Below, one piece after another: positions 24,476 to 32,628 of a stretch of DNA of 50,038 nucleotides; the stretch's first letter is position 1, and every line of letters starts with the position of its first letter. The position numbers were made by a program, and so were the translations under genes. This DNA comes from a virus: the IMG/VR virus record IMGVR_UViG_3300042890_000639, positions 1 through 50,038 of that record; one strand, given 5' to 3'. A model generated the notes under the pieces. It made no database searches, was not told the DNA's origin, and saw nothing but the letters and a program-made list of their open reading frames with translations.

Positions 24476-25554
24476 CCCTGACGACGCTCCCCGAGGACGC
24501 GGATCTACGCCGACCCGAGTATCGGCGCGAGGTGTTCCTTCGGTTCTACGACTATCACACGAAGTACGGGACTCACCCCGGACTCGTCTACCTCATCATT
24601 CCTAGTCTCGCCGAGAAGCTCGGCTGGACAACCGAGGAGACTCTCTGGTTCTCTTTCCTCAATGGCTGTACGCAACACCCCATTACTACGCTTCGCCTGT
24701 GGCGAGAGGCTCCGTCGATCGACGACGCGGACAGGCTCGTCGCTTGGCTCGAGGAGAACGTCGACTCGATCGTCGTCGACACGGACCGCCGATACCATCG
24801 TCGAGCGATCCCGAAAGCGATACACGGCTACAGGACTCTCCTCAACGGATCCTTGCAGGAGGACTTCTGGAGATCGACAGCGAGCGAGGGCTGGAGTGCG
24901 ACGTGGACCGCGGCTCGTGCGATCCCGACCTTCGGCAGACTCTCGGCGTGGTCGTTCTGCGATTACCTCCTCTGCTCGGGCGTCGCTGTCTCTCCTAACG
25001 ACCTGATGCTCGAGGATCGAGCTGGCTCCCGATCGCACCGTAACGGGCTCTCGATCGTCTCGGGGCGCGACGACCTAGATCACCACGCCAGCAACCCGAC
25101 CTTCGACGGGCGCTACACGGGAGAGGACCTCGAATACCTCGCTCAGGTAGGCGACGATCTCCTCCTCGAGGCACAGACACGAGCGACAGGACAGCCGTAC
25201 GCGCGTTTCGTCAACAGACTGACCCTCGAGTCGGCTCTCTGTACCTACAAGTCATTCCACCGACCTAACCGTCGGTATCCAAACGTCTACGCAGACATGA
25301 ACTACGACAGGATTGTGGGCTCGCGAGGAGTCGCGACTGACGCTGACCTCGACTTATTCTGGGAGATCCGCGCGGAGCGTCTCCCCGTAGAGCTGAGACT
25401 CGAGGACAATCTCGGAGACCCGGGTTGCGTCGCGCTCAAACAGAACTGGTACAGAGAGACAGGACGGTTGCCGATGATGTCGGGAGAGTACGCGGACATG
25501 AAGTGCGAGTTCGACGATCTCGTACGCACCAACTCGTTCGGAGTGTTCCGATGA
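24472..25554 (+). CDS. alpha-Glutamyl/putrescinyl-thymine pyrophosphorylase-like amino acid:DNA transferase
   Basis: A 360-residue helical protein that I place in the aGPT-Pplase clade, a helix-hairpin-helix DNA-glycosylase-like family. Supporting blocks are the N-terminal RREVFLRFYDYHTKYG, IPTFGRLSAWSFCDYL at about residues 146-161, and SRSHRNGLSIV at about 183-193. Known members displace the (pyro)phosphate of phosphorylated 5-hydroxymethyluracil in DNA with an amino acid or polyamine. Its position between a TET-type oxygenase and PLP and kinase genes is the arrangement predicted for thymidine hypermodification. The nucleophile used here (glycine, serine, glutamate or a polyamine) cannot be read from sequence. 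Confidence 0.7.
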   Translation: MTLTTLPEDADLRRPEYRREVFLRFYDYHTKYGTHPGLVYLIIPSLAEKLGWTTEETLWFSFLNGCTQHPITTLRLWREAPSIDDADRLVAWLEENVDSIVVDTDRRYHRRAIPKAIHGYRTLLNGSLQEDFWRSTASEGWSATWTAARAIPTFGRLSAWSFCDYLLCSGVAVSPNDLMLEDRAGSRSHRNGLSIVSGRDDLDHHASNPTFDGRYTGEDLEYLAQVGDDLLLEAQTRATGQPYARFVNRLTLESALCTYKSFHRPNRRYPNVYADMNYDRIVGSRGVATDADLDLFWEIRAERLPVELRLEDNLGDPGCVALKQNWYRETGRLPMMSGEYADMKCEFDDLVRTNSFGVFR

Positions 25555-26456
25555 CGATCGGGTGGGACGAGGTCCTGACGGCTACTACGCCTTGGGAGAA
25601 CCGAGGAGGGCGCTGGTATAAGCGCGAGGACTATTGCGCGCCGCTCGGCTACGGCAAGGTCAACGGAGCGAAGTTCCGTCAATGTCTCTTTCTCCTCAAC
25701 CGAGCTGCCGAGGCAGGGTACTTAGGCATCACGACGGGAGCCTCTGTCCTGTCGCCTCAGCTCCCAATGAGCGCGTGTATCGCGGAGTACGTCGGGCTTC
25801 CCCTGCGGATCGTCATCGGAGGAACGACCCTCGACAAGGCGATACGCCACAGCAACGTCAAGATTGCTCTCGAGTTCGGAGCCGAGTTCCGTACGATCAA
25901 GGTCGGCTACAACCCTGCCCTACAGTCGGCTGTCAACAAGGACGTAGAGGAGACAGGGCGCTACCACCTCCGCTACGGCATCTCTCCCGACCCCGACGAC
26001 GACTCCGTCATCGCGTTCCACAAGGTCGGCGCGGCTCAGGCTCAGGGGATCCCCTCGGACCTCCGTCACCTCGTCATTCCCTGCGGATCGGCGAACTCGA
26101 CGATCTCGATCCTTCTCGGGCTGTCGCTCTACCCTCACTCGATCGAGAAGGTCACGCTCATCGGGATCGGACCGAACAGAGAGAGCCTTATCGAGGACAG
26201 GCTCGACCTATTCCGACAGAAGCTCGGAGTGTCCCTTCCGTCCTCGCTCGAGGTCGAGATGCACGATCTCCACTCCTCGGGACTCGTCTCGTACGGCAAG
26301 CGCGTCCCTCAGTCGCTCGACGGGATCACGTTTCACCCGACCTACGAGGGCAAGGTCGTCAATCATTTGCTCTCGCACCCCGACGTAGCCCGAGGCTTCA
26401 CCGAGGGAGACTCGACAACAGGGCTCTGGATCATTGGATCCGAGCCGAAAGGATAA
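25551..26456 (+). CDS. PLP-dependent fold-type II enzyme for modified-base maturation
   Basis: A 301-residue enzyme of the tryptophan-synthase-beta/ACC-deaminase fold. KREDYCAPLGYGKVNGAKFRQ-like N-terminal sequence places the probable Schiff-base lysine at K41; TTGASVLSPQ (61-70) is the substrate-binding loop, and PCGSANST (177-184) the phosphate-binding loop. Phage relatives of this type act on amino acids attached to thymine in DNA, by decarboxylation, elimination or replacement. It overlaps the transferase gene by four bases. A free amino-acid substrate cannot be excluded. Confidence 0.75.
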   Translation: MTIGWDEVLTATTPWENRGGRWYKREDYCAPLGYGKVNGAKFRQCLFLLNRAAEAGYLGITTGASVLSPQLPMSACIAEYVGLPLRIVIGGTTLDKAIRHSNVKIALEFGAEFRTIKVGYNPALQSAVNKDVEETGRYHLRYGISPDPDDDSVIAFHKVGAAQAQGIPSDLRHLVIPCGSANSTISILLGLSLYPHSIEKVTLIGIGPNRESLIEDRLDLFRQKLGVSLPSSLEVEMHDLHSSGLVSYGKRVPQSLDGITFHPTYEGKVVNHLLSHPDVARGFTEGDSTTGLWIIGSEPKG

Positions 26457-26458
26457 CT

Positions 26459-26998
26459 ATGAGAACGATCTACGTCATCGGAGCGCCCGGCTCGGGGAAG
26501 TCGTCTGCCGTTCTACGGGCGACAGAACTCGTACATTGGGGGACACCGACGCAACTCCTCACACCGATCCCACACCTCGACTACGGCGCAGGCTGTATCC
26601 AGCTCGGCAAGGTCCGCGAGTCAGGCTTCTCAGGGACCGACGCTCTCGGCATGGCGATCAACCCGAAAGCGATCGAGTTCATCTCCTCTCGCCCTGCGAA
26701 CGTCGTCCTCGCCGAAGGGGACAGGCTCGCCAACTCGGGCTTCCTTACCGCCGCTGATCAGGCAGGTGTCCTCACGATCGTGTGGATCGACGTCGCTCCC
26801 GAGGTCGCTAGAGAGCGCGCTCGAGCCCGAGCCCTACGCCTCGGCACGAAGGAACAGACAGAGTCGTGGTGGAAGGGGCGCTACACCAAGACGCAACGCC
26901 TCGCAGGAGGCTGGTCGCACGTACGTATCGACGGGACACAGAGCCCCGAGGTCGTCGCACAGGCGCTCGCTGATGTCCTCCCGACACCTCGTTACTGA
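26459..26998 (+). CDS. P-loop kinase, candidate 5-hydroxymethyluracil DNA kinase
   Basis: A 179-residue P-loop NTPase of the nucleoside/nucleotide kinase type: Walker A GAPGSGKS at residues 8-15, a VVLAEGDRL Walker B-like strand at about 81-89, and an RERARARALRLG lid. A small kinase at the end of TET/aGPT/PLP operons is predicted to phosphorylate 5-hydroxymethyluracil in DNA so that the transferase can substitute it. It starts two bases after the PLP gene. A generic nucleotide kinase is the alternative. Confidence 0.78.
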   Translation: MRTIYVIGAPGSGKSSAVLRATELVHWGTPTQLLTPIPHLDYGAGCIQLGKVRESGFSGTDALGMAINPKAIEFISSRPANVVLAEGDRLANSGFLTAADQAGVLTIVWIDVAPEVARERARARALRLGTKEQTESWWKGRYTKTQRLAGGWSHVRIDGTQSPEVVAQALADVLPTPRY

Positions 26999-27015
26999 TA
27001 GCGTCAACTACCGAA

Positions 27016-27216
27016 ATGGGTAGACCGACCGAATACGAGACTCCGCGCATACAAGTGTTGGTGCGCTTCGTCCCGAGAGACCTCCTCCTCGTCAAGGCGG
27101 AAGCAAGTCACTTGGGGATTAGCGTCAACCGCCTGATTGAGAGAGCCGTACAGGATTGGATTATCCGCGAGGCAGGCGAGACCGCCGATCTCGTCACTAC
27201 GAAGGACACGCAATGA
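27016..27216 (+). CDS. Ribbon-helix-helix-like small DNA-binding protein
   Basis: A 66-residue protein with RIQVLVRFVPRDLLLVKAEA (beta strand and first helix) followed by GISVNRLIERAVQDWII, the Arc/CopG ribbon-helix-helix pattern. It lies between the hypermodification operon and the terminase genes and overlaps the next gene by four bases. It could repress the packaging or modification genes and is another candidate for the operator-binding protein. Confidence 0.7.
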   Translation: MGRPTEYETPRIQVLVRFVPRDLLLVKAEASHLGISVNRLIERAVQDWIIREAGETADLVTTKDTQ

Positions 27217-27938
27217 CCGCTAAGAAGGCAACCCCGAAAGCGACCGCCAAGACACCTCCGACCAAGACAGCGCGCAAGCCGAGAGCCCGTCGAGAGGTGG
27301 CGGAGCGTTCCGTAGACCTCGCGAAAGCGACCAACCTTGCCCTCGCTGGGGCGACGTACAAGCAGATCGCCTCCGAGCTGGAGGTCGACGAGGAGACGGT
27401 CCGATACCACTTGCTCTCTCCCGAGGGACAGCGAGCCCTTCGCTACGCGGTCAACGACCTACAGGAACGGACCGATCGCTTCCTCGCCTCGGCTCACCTC
27501 CAAGCGATCCGGCGTCTCGTGCGTGAGATGGAGGAGGCTGAGAAGTCAGGCGACAGGATCCGAGCTGCCTCGGCAATCACAATGCTGGCGGCGCGACGGA
27601 TCGAGATCACAGGCGCGAACGGAGGTCCTGTCGAGGTCGATACGACGTTCGCGACGCTCCTCGACGAACGTATCTCTCGAATGAGAGAGAGGTCTCGCGC
27701 GGTAATCGACACTACGGCAGTAACGGCAACGATCGAACCAGAGCCCCAAGAGACTCAGAATGAGGTCGTTGAGATTGCCCCGACTCACAGCGCCCCTCAA
27801 GAGATCACAGCAACCAACGCTGGTGTCCTTGAGGTCGTTGGTGTCCTTGAGGCTGTCCCCGAGCCGACACCTCTGCCGACAAGGACTCGACAGCCTGCTG
27901 GACTCGCGCCGGGTCAGGGACTCCGCGCAAGGCGATGA
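27213..27938 (+). CDS. terS: Putative terminase small subunit
   Basis: A 241-residue protein: a Lys/Ala/Pro/Thr-rich basic N-terminus (1-35), a helix-turn-helix TYKQIASELEVDEETVRYHL (about residues 48-67), a long central coiled-coil-like helical region and an acidic/Pro-rich tail. HTH plus oligomerisation helices immediately before the large terminase, with a four-base overlap, is the usual small-terminase arrangement, which recognises the packaging start site. The assignment depends mainly on position. Confidence 0.7.
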   Translation: MTAKKATPKATAKTPPTKTARKPRARREVAERSVDLAKATNLALAGATYKQIASELEVDEETVRYHLLSPEGQRALRYAVNDLQERTDRFLASAHLQAIRRLVREMEEAEKSGDRIRAASAITMLAARRIEITGANGGPVEVDTTFATLLDERISRMRERSRAVIDTTAVTATIEPEPQETQNEVVEIAPTHSAPQEITATNAGVLEVVGVLEAVPEPTPLPTRTRQPAGLAPGQGLRARR

Positions 27939-29341
27939 CGACGATCGACACCCGACAATGGGAACGTATGAGCGACGCGGAGAAGGCGATCCTGTCCGGC
28001 GAGATCGACACGATCCGAGAGGGGCTGTCCCCGTCTCAGCTCGAAACTCTGATGTACCTCTGGGAGTTCTGGCGACGTCCTAATCAGGCGCGCCCCGAGG
28101 GACTCGGTACTCGCTACCGCGCGTGGATGCTGATTGCTGGACGAGGCTTCGGCAAGACTCGCGTCGGAGCCGAGACGACGCGACAGATGATCGAGAGGGA
28201 ACCGCGCATCGCCCTCGTCGGACCGACAGCCGCCGACGTACGCGACGTAATGGTCGAGGGCGAGTCGGGTCTCCTGTCTGTCTTTCCTCCCTCCGAGCGC
28301 CCGATCTACGAGCCCTCGAAACGTCGAGTGACATTCCACAATGGCGCAATGGCGACCTTGTTCTCGGCGGAGGAACCCGATCGACTTCGCGGACCACAGC
28401 ATGGTTGGGCGTGGGTCGACGAGCCTGCCTCGATGCCTCGAGGGGAGGACACTCTCTCGAACCTGCTCCTCGGTCTCCGCCTCGGCAGGGAGCCTTGGGC
28501 GCTACTCACAGGTACTCCGAAGCCAGCGCGCTGGCTCAGGAACCTCTCACAGCGAGACGACACTCTCGTCACGACAGGATCGACCTACGACAACGTCGCC
28601 AACCTCGCGCCGGGCTTCATCGACGACGTCCTTGGGCGATACGAGGGAACGCGCCTCGGGCGACAGGAGCTACACGCGGAGTGGCTCGACGACGTCGAAG
28701 GGGCGCTCTGGACCGAGCAGATCCTCGACCGATCCCGTCTGACGTCGTTCGACGTCCGTCAACCTTGGGCTGGACTCAATAAGCACCTCTCCGATCGAGG
28801 GCTCCCGTCTCTCCTCGAGCGTCGCGCGTGGAGGATCATCGTCGCTGTCGATCCGCCGGGCGAGACAGCCGAGTGCGGAATCGTCGTCGCCTGTGCGCCT
28901 ACGCAGGGCAGAGCTGGTGTCGATCACGCGGTAGTCCTCGAGGATTGTTCGATGGGCGGTCGACCCGAGGAGTGGGGAGCGCAAGTAGCCTCCGCCGCGA
29001 AACGGTGGAACGCGGAGCGCGTCGTCGTCGAGTCCAATCAGGGCGGAGACATGGTTCGCGCAACGATCCACGCAGTCGAGCCGACGCTCCGAGTCGAAAA
29101 GATCACAGCCCGTCTCAGCAAGGCAGCTCGAGCCGAGCCCGTGTCGGCGCTGTACGAGCGAGGTCTCGTCCACCACGCAGGCTTCTTTCCGATGCTGGAG
29201 AGCCAGATGGTGAGTTGGGTCCCGAACGAAGGCAAGAGTCCCGACCGTATGGACGCGCTCGTCCACGCTGTCGCGTCGCTCCTAATCGCACAGCCCGTCG
29301 TACCCGGCTCCGTCATCTCCCCTACTCGACGTCGCCTCTGA
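27935..29341 (+). CDS. terL: Terminase large subunit
   Basis: A 468-residue DNA-packaging motor: Walker A GRGFGKT at residues 69-75, Walker B WAWVDE at 158-163 and the LLTGTPKP coupling motif make the ATPase; VAVDPPG in the C-terminal half begins the RNase H-like headful/cos nuclease with later acidic residues (VESNQGGD; DRMDALVHA). Its size is typical of actinophage terminases. It overlaps the small subunit by four bases, but the portal lies 4.4 kb further on, with an accessory block between. Confidence 0.95.
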   Translation: MTTIDTRQWERMSDAEKAILSGEIDTIREGLSPSQLETLMYLWEFWRRPNQARPEGLGTRYRAWMLIAGRGFGKTRVGAETTRQMIEREPRIALVGPTAADVRDVMVEGESGLLSVFPPSERPIYEPSKRRVTFHNGAMATLFSAEEPDRLRGPQHGWAWVDEPASMPRGEDTLSNLLLGLRLGREPWALLTGTPKPARWLRNLSQRDDTLVTTGSTYDNVANLAPGFIDDVLGRYEGTRLGRQELHAEWLDDVEGALWTEQILDRSRLTSFDVRQPWAGLNKHLSDRGLPSLLERRAWRIIVAVDPPGETAECGIVVACAPTQGRAGVDHAVVLEDCSMGGRPEEWGAQVASAAKRWNAERVVVESNQGGDMVRATIHAVEPTLRVEKITARLSKAARAEPVSALYERGLVHHAGFFPMLESQMVSWVPNEGKSPDRMDALVHAVASLLIAQPVVPGSVISPTRRRL

Positions 29342-29357
29342 CGACTAAGATCGGCGT

Positions 29358-29648
29358 ATGACTCCTTTCCTGCTCACGCTCGTCGCCCTGTCCACCTACC
29401 GCCTCACGCGTCTCGTGACCGCCGATCGCATTACGCAACGGATCCGCGAGTGGGCGATCGCCAAGGGCGAGATGCTCGGCTACCTCGCGACGTGCGACTG
29501 GTGTCTCTCGATCTGGGTCGCGCCTGTCCCCTCTGTCCTCGCGATCGCGTTCCCCGAGAACCGCCTCGTCCTCCTCGCGTTCGTCGCTCTCTCGGCGTCA
29601 GCTCTGACGGGTCTGATCGCGACGATCGAGAGCCGTATCGATCGCTGA
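29358..29648 (+). CDS. DUF1360-like small membrane protein
   Basis: A 96-residue protein with hydrophobic N- and C-terminal segments and ALSTYRLTRLVTAD then LATCDWCLSIWVA (Cys-x-x-Cys), the DUF1360 pattern of small membrane proteins found in actinophages and bacteria. TAAGAT at 29346-29351 lies six bases before the ATG, so it may be leaderless. Possible envelope or lysis-timing role; unproven. Confidence 0.7.
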   Translation: MTPFLLTLVALSTYRLTRLVTADRITQRIREWAIAKGEMLGYLATCDWCLSIWVAPVPSVLAIAFPENRLVLLAFVALSASALTGLIATIESRIDR

Positions 29649-29669
29649 AAAAATAATCGTGCTAAAGAC

Positions 29670-29705
29670 TTGACACGCCGACTCGAGTCGGCTAGAGTTA
29701 TTGAC
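29670..29705 (+). promoter_or_regulatory. Operator-promoter 5 (DUF6884/dpdA pair)
   Basis: TTGACA at 29670-29675, 17-base spacer with CCGACTCGAGTCGG (29678-29691), TAGAGT at 29693-29698, ATG 29706 exactly eight bases on. An A-rich stretch (29648-29656) upstream resembles an UP element. Confidence 0.87.
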
Positions 29706-30176
29706 ATGGACACATACCGCATCGGCAACAAGATCCCAGTCATCGTCATTCCTTGTGGCGGAGCCAAGGCTTCCGAGGCTTGCGCAGCTCGCGACCTTTA
29801 CATCGGCTCAGCCTTTCAGGAGCAACTCGCTGGCGCGATCGCCGAGGTCGGCGAGAACAACGTCTACATTCTTTCCGCACTTCACGGTCTCATCGGCATC
29901 AACGACGTCATCGCACCGTACGACGTCAAGATGGGCGACAAGGGCTCGATCAGCAAGAGTGACAAGGGCTTCCAGCGCCTCGTCCTCGGGATCATCTGGT
30001 ACGGACTCGAGGACGACGCTCTCGACGTTTACGCGATGCTTCCGAACGCATACTTCTCGATCTTTGACAAGGCAATGCGCTACTGCGAAGCTGTCCCTCC
30101 TGCTCAGACCTACGAGGCAACAGCAGGCATCGGCGAGCACAAGGCGATCGCCAAGAAAATGCGCCAAGTGGCGTGA
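29706..30176 (+). CDS. DUF6884-like protein coupled to dpdA
   Basis: A 156-residue protein: VIVIPCGGAK at about residues 12-21, RDLYIGSAFQ, then NVYILSALHGLI and VIAPYDVKMG, the DUF6884-like pattern also seen in YaaA-like and archaeosine-type domains. It overlaps the DpdA gene by four bases and shares its operator-promoter. I recall DUF6884-type domains occurring with DpdA, which suggests a joint role in 7-deazaguanine handling, but this is memory and context, not proof. The start at ATG 29706 is set by the leaderless promoter; codons upstream are promoter. Confidence 0.65.
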   Translation: MDTYRIGNKIPVIVIPCGGAKASEACAARDLYIGSAFQEQLAGAIAEVGENNVYILSALHGLIGINDVIAPYDVKMGDKGSISKSDKGFQRLVLGIIWYGLEDDALDVYAMLPNAYFSIFDKAMRYCEAVPPAQTYEATAGIGEHKAIAKKMRQVA

Positions 30177-30967
30177 GGTTCTACCTCGGGACAGATCAAC
30201 CCGTATGGCTGGAGAGGGCTGACCGCCCTCTCTTTCTGTCTTGGAACAGCGTCGCTCGATCTCGCCACACGGCTCGAGTGGATTGGGCTCTCGACTCGGG
30301 AGGCTTCACGCAGATCGTTCGACACGGGAGTTACGAGACGGATCCCGAGACCTACGCTCGAGGCGTCGCTCGACTCCTGTCCGACGTCGGGCGTCTCCAG
30401 TTCGCTGTTGTACAGGATTACCCCTGCGCGCCCCTCGCGCTCGAGATGACGAGCCTCACGGTCCTCGACCACCAACGGCTGACGATCGAGTCGACTCTCG
30501 ATCTCGCGTCGATCGCTCCCGAGTTGCCTTGGGCTCCTGTCCTCACGGGGATCACCCCGAGCGACTTCCTCCGCCACGCAGACGCGTACGAGAAGGCTGG
30601 CGTGGACCTCGGATCGTTCGAGACGATCTCGATCGGCGCGCTCGTCGGGAGATCGTTCCCTGACCAGCTCGCTGTTCTGACGGCTGTCGACACTCTCGGA
30701 CTTCCGTATCACGGGCTCGGGATCAAGGGTCGGACACTCCGAGCCACTTGGCAGCTGCTCCAGAGTGCGGACTCAATGGCTTGGTCGATGACAGCGCGAC
30801 GAGCTGACGGTCCTCTCTGTCGTCCCGACGCAACTCACCAGAGGTGTAAAGGCTGTCTGATCTACGCACAGCGTTGGGCACAGAAGCTCGAGGACTCGCT
30901 CCAGCAAGACACTTTTCAGCCCTCTCTGTTCCCTACGTTTCAAGGGCAAAAAAATAATCCGTCATAA
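30173..30967 (+). CDS. dpdA: DpdA-like DNA 7-deazaguanine transglycosylase
   Basis: A 264-residue TGT-family enzyme, shorter than tRNA TGT (about 380). It keeps LDSGGF with D41, QDYPC at 81-85, TGITPSDF at 125-132, IGALVGR at 154-160, HGLGIKG at 180-186, the probable nucleophile D200 in SADSMAWS and a zinc site C216, H222, C225, C228. These are the features of phage DpdA proteins, which exchange guanine in DNA for a 7-deazaguanine such as preQ0. No queC, queD, queE or folE-like gene is visible in the window, so the base must come from the host or from salvage. It starts at GTG within the previous stop; its last codons lie in a repeated promoter cassette. Confidence 0.85.
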   Translation: MRFYLGTDQPVWLERADRPLFLSWNSVARSRHTARVDWALDSGGFTQIVRHGSYETDPETYARGVARLLSDVGRLQFAVVQDYPCAPLALEMTSLTVLDHQRLTIESTLDLASIAPELPWAPVLTGITPSDFLRHADAYEKAGVDLGSFETISIGALVGRSFPDQLAVLTAVDTLGLPYHGLGIKGRTLRATWQLLQSADSMAWSMTARRADGPLCRPDATHQRCKGCLIYAQRWAQKLEDSLQQDTFQPSLFPTFQGQKNNPS

Positions 30968-30997
30968 GACTTGACACGCCGACTCGAGTCGGCTATC
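30936..30997 (+). repeat. 62-bp direct repeat, copy A
   Basis: Identical over 62 bases to 40223-40284. It spans the last codons of dpdA, an A-rich tract, the -35, the palindromic spacer and the first four bases of the -10 box, so the whole promoter cassette has been copied. Confidence 0.95.
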
Positions 30998-31006
30998 TTT
31001 ATACAC
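30971..31006 (+). promoter_or_regulatory. Operator-promoter 6
   Basis: TTGACA at 30971-30976, spacer of 17 with CCGACTCGAGTCGG (30979-30992), TATCTT at 30994-30999, ATG 31007 exactly eight bases on. The -35 begins three bases after the dpdA stop. Confidence 0.87.
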
Positions 31007-31741
31007 ATGGACACATACACCACAGCAACACTCACCCCGGTCGAGATCGACACTCTCGTTCTTGACCTCTCTTGGAAGCAAGTAACGACAGCCGATCGCC
31101 TCGCTGGTCAGCACGACTTCCTTACCCGTTTCGTCGGTCGCGAACAGCACGTCGGCTACGGCTACAAGTCGACCTACTTCCACCCAACCGAGGACCGCAC
31201 AATGGTCGCAGGCGAGGCTTACGCGATCGCTCGCGAGATGCTCGACAATGCTCCAATGACCTACGACGACGGAACTCCACGAGATCGCAAGTTCATCTGG
31301 AGCCACCGAGGAGCAACCCTCGACGAGGAGACCTTCGCTCGTATCGCCAACCTCGAGACAGAACTCGCCAAGATCACCTCAGAGCTGACAGCCCTCGAAG
31401 CCGAGTACGTCGCTCGCGGAGGTTGGGATCGCTACTTCCTCGTCGCCTCCTCCTCGGGTCACATTCACTCGTCAACCTCCTGTCACACCTGCAACAAGGG
31501 TAAGAACCCAACGCAGTTCGCCCTCGTTCCTTCCCTCTCGAACATGAAGGTAGACGTCGCTGTCGAGGCACTCGGCGCAGGGCTCTGCTCGATCTGCTTC
31601 CCTGACGCGCCTGTCGAGATGCAAGAGCAGATGAAGATCAGCCAGTCGCTCGCGACAATCCTTCGCGAGAAGGGCGAGTCCGCATTCGTCGAGGCTCGCC
31701 AGAAGGCACAGGCTCGCGCCCTCAAGAAAGCAGGTAAGTAA
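31007..31741 (+). CDS. Unknown actinophage protein with zinc-like Cys/His cluster
   Basis: A 244-residue protein. Middle coiled coil (about residues 105-135, LETELAKITSELTALEAEYV), then GHIHSSTSCHTCNKGK (about 153-168) and GAGLCSICFPDAP (about 196-208), giving two CxxC pairs plus histidines that could bind zinc. The arrangement recurs in actinophage proteins of unknown function. It is expressed leaderlessly from operator-promoter 6 and begins Met-Asp-Thr-Tyr like the gene at 29706. Confidence 0.65.
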   Translation: MDTYTTATLTPVEIDTLVLDLSWKQVTTADRLAGQHDFLTRFVGREQHVGYGYKSTYFHPTEDRTMVAGEAYAIAREMLDNAPMTYDDGTPRDRKFIWSHRGATLDEETFARIANLETELAKITSELTALEAEYVARGGWDRYFLVASSSGHIHSSTSCHTCNKGKNPTQFALVPSLSNMKVDVAVEALGAGLCSICFPDAPVEMQEQMKISQSLATILREKGESAFVEARQKAQARALKKAGK

Positions 31742-31742
31742 G

Positions 31743-31997
31743 ATGACGCTCGACGAGCTGATTGACCGTCTGACGGAGATCCGAGAGGAGGTTGGAGGCG
31801 AGTTCCCCGTCAGGGGAGCCTTCCAGCCGTCCTACGTTCTGCTCGCTGAGATCGACGCGATCTCGACGATCACCGAGTCAGGCGACGCCAACGGAGTGTT
31901 CATCGCTCTCGCCGACAGCCGTGAGTACGGCTCGGGGATCCACTACTCCGACGAGGTCGTCTACGCGACGATCTGCGACGAGGAGGAGTACGCGTGA
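31743..31997 (+). CDS. Small acidic protein, unknown
   Basis: An 84-residue acidic protein (MTLDELIDRLTEIREEVGG start, DEEEYA end) one base after the preceding stop region and overlapping the next start. Family not recognised; it may be an inhibitor or adaptor given size and charge. Confidence 0.6.
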   Translation: MTLDELIDRLTEIREEVGGEFPVRGAFQPSYVLLAEIDAISTITESGDANGVFIALADSREYGSGIHYSDEVVYATICDEEEYA

Positions 31998-32242
31998 GAG
32001 TATCTCGCCGATCCCCTGAGCACCCCGTATTTGCGATCCCTCGTAACGGTCGCTGTTCCTGCGTATGTGGCTGTACGCACGTCCTGTCCCGTCACGAGAT
32101 GGACGAGGTAGGCGACTGGTGCGACGCCTGCTTCGACGAGGGCGGACACGCCCCGACCCGACAGGGCGACGCCCGATCCTTCGACACCGATCCAACACCA
32201 CCACACGGCATACGCCGACCTACAACAGGAGATACACAATGA
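31994..32242 (+). CDS. Small zinc-binding protein
   Basis: An 82-residue protein starting at GTG. CSCVCGCTHVL (about residues 21-31) and WCDACFDEGGH (about 42-52) provide five cysteines and histidines for a zinc ribbon. The C-terminus is Pro-rich. Overlaps both neighbours by four bases. Function unknown. Confidence 0.6.
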   Translation: MRVSRRSPEHPVFAIPRNGRCSCVCGCTHVLSRHEMDEVGDWCDACFDEGGHAPTRQGDARSFDTDPTPPHGIRRPTTGDTQ

Positions 32243-32628
32243 GAAACACCGAGCTGGAGAGGATCGCCACGATCCTCGCGACATCTCCGAAGGGGACCGA
32301 CGTCGTCAACGAGATCTGGCAGTACCTTGTCGGCTGTGGGGTCGACCCCGACTGGTTCCGCGACGAGCCCGAGGAGACGCCTTTCGTCGAGGCTGGCGCG
32401 ACATTTGCCGTAGGTCAAGTGCTCAGCGTTCGATCCCTCGGAGATTACGACTGCGTGTTCGCCTTTACCGTCGTCAAGCGATCGACGAACTTCGTCACGC
32501 TCGACTGGCGAGGACAGATCAAACGAGTCGCGATCCGCAAGTGGTCCGACGACGTCGAGTATTGCTACCCTCTCGGGACCTACTCGCTCGCCCCTCTCCT
32601 TCGCGCCGACTCGGAGGTGACGCAATGA
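32239..32628 (+). CDS. Unknown small protein
   Basis: A 129-residue protein; helical first 50 residues then a beta-rich part (FAVGQVLSVRSLGDYDCVFAF). ATG 32239 is preceded by ACAGGAGA, a good ribosome binding site. No family recognised. Confidence 0.6.
   Translation: MRNTELERIATILATSPKGTDVVNEIWQYLVGCGVDPDWFRDEPEETPFVEAGATFAVGQVLSVRSLGDYDCVFAFTVVKRSTNFVTLDWRGQIKRVAIRKWSDDVEYCYPLGTYSLAPLLRADSEVTQ

Noticed and set aside
25210-25245. Operator-like CTCGAGTCGGCT inside the aGPT-like gene
   Set aside because: Only a half-match, no -35 or -10 boxes at the right spacing, and within coding sequence.
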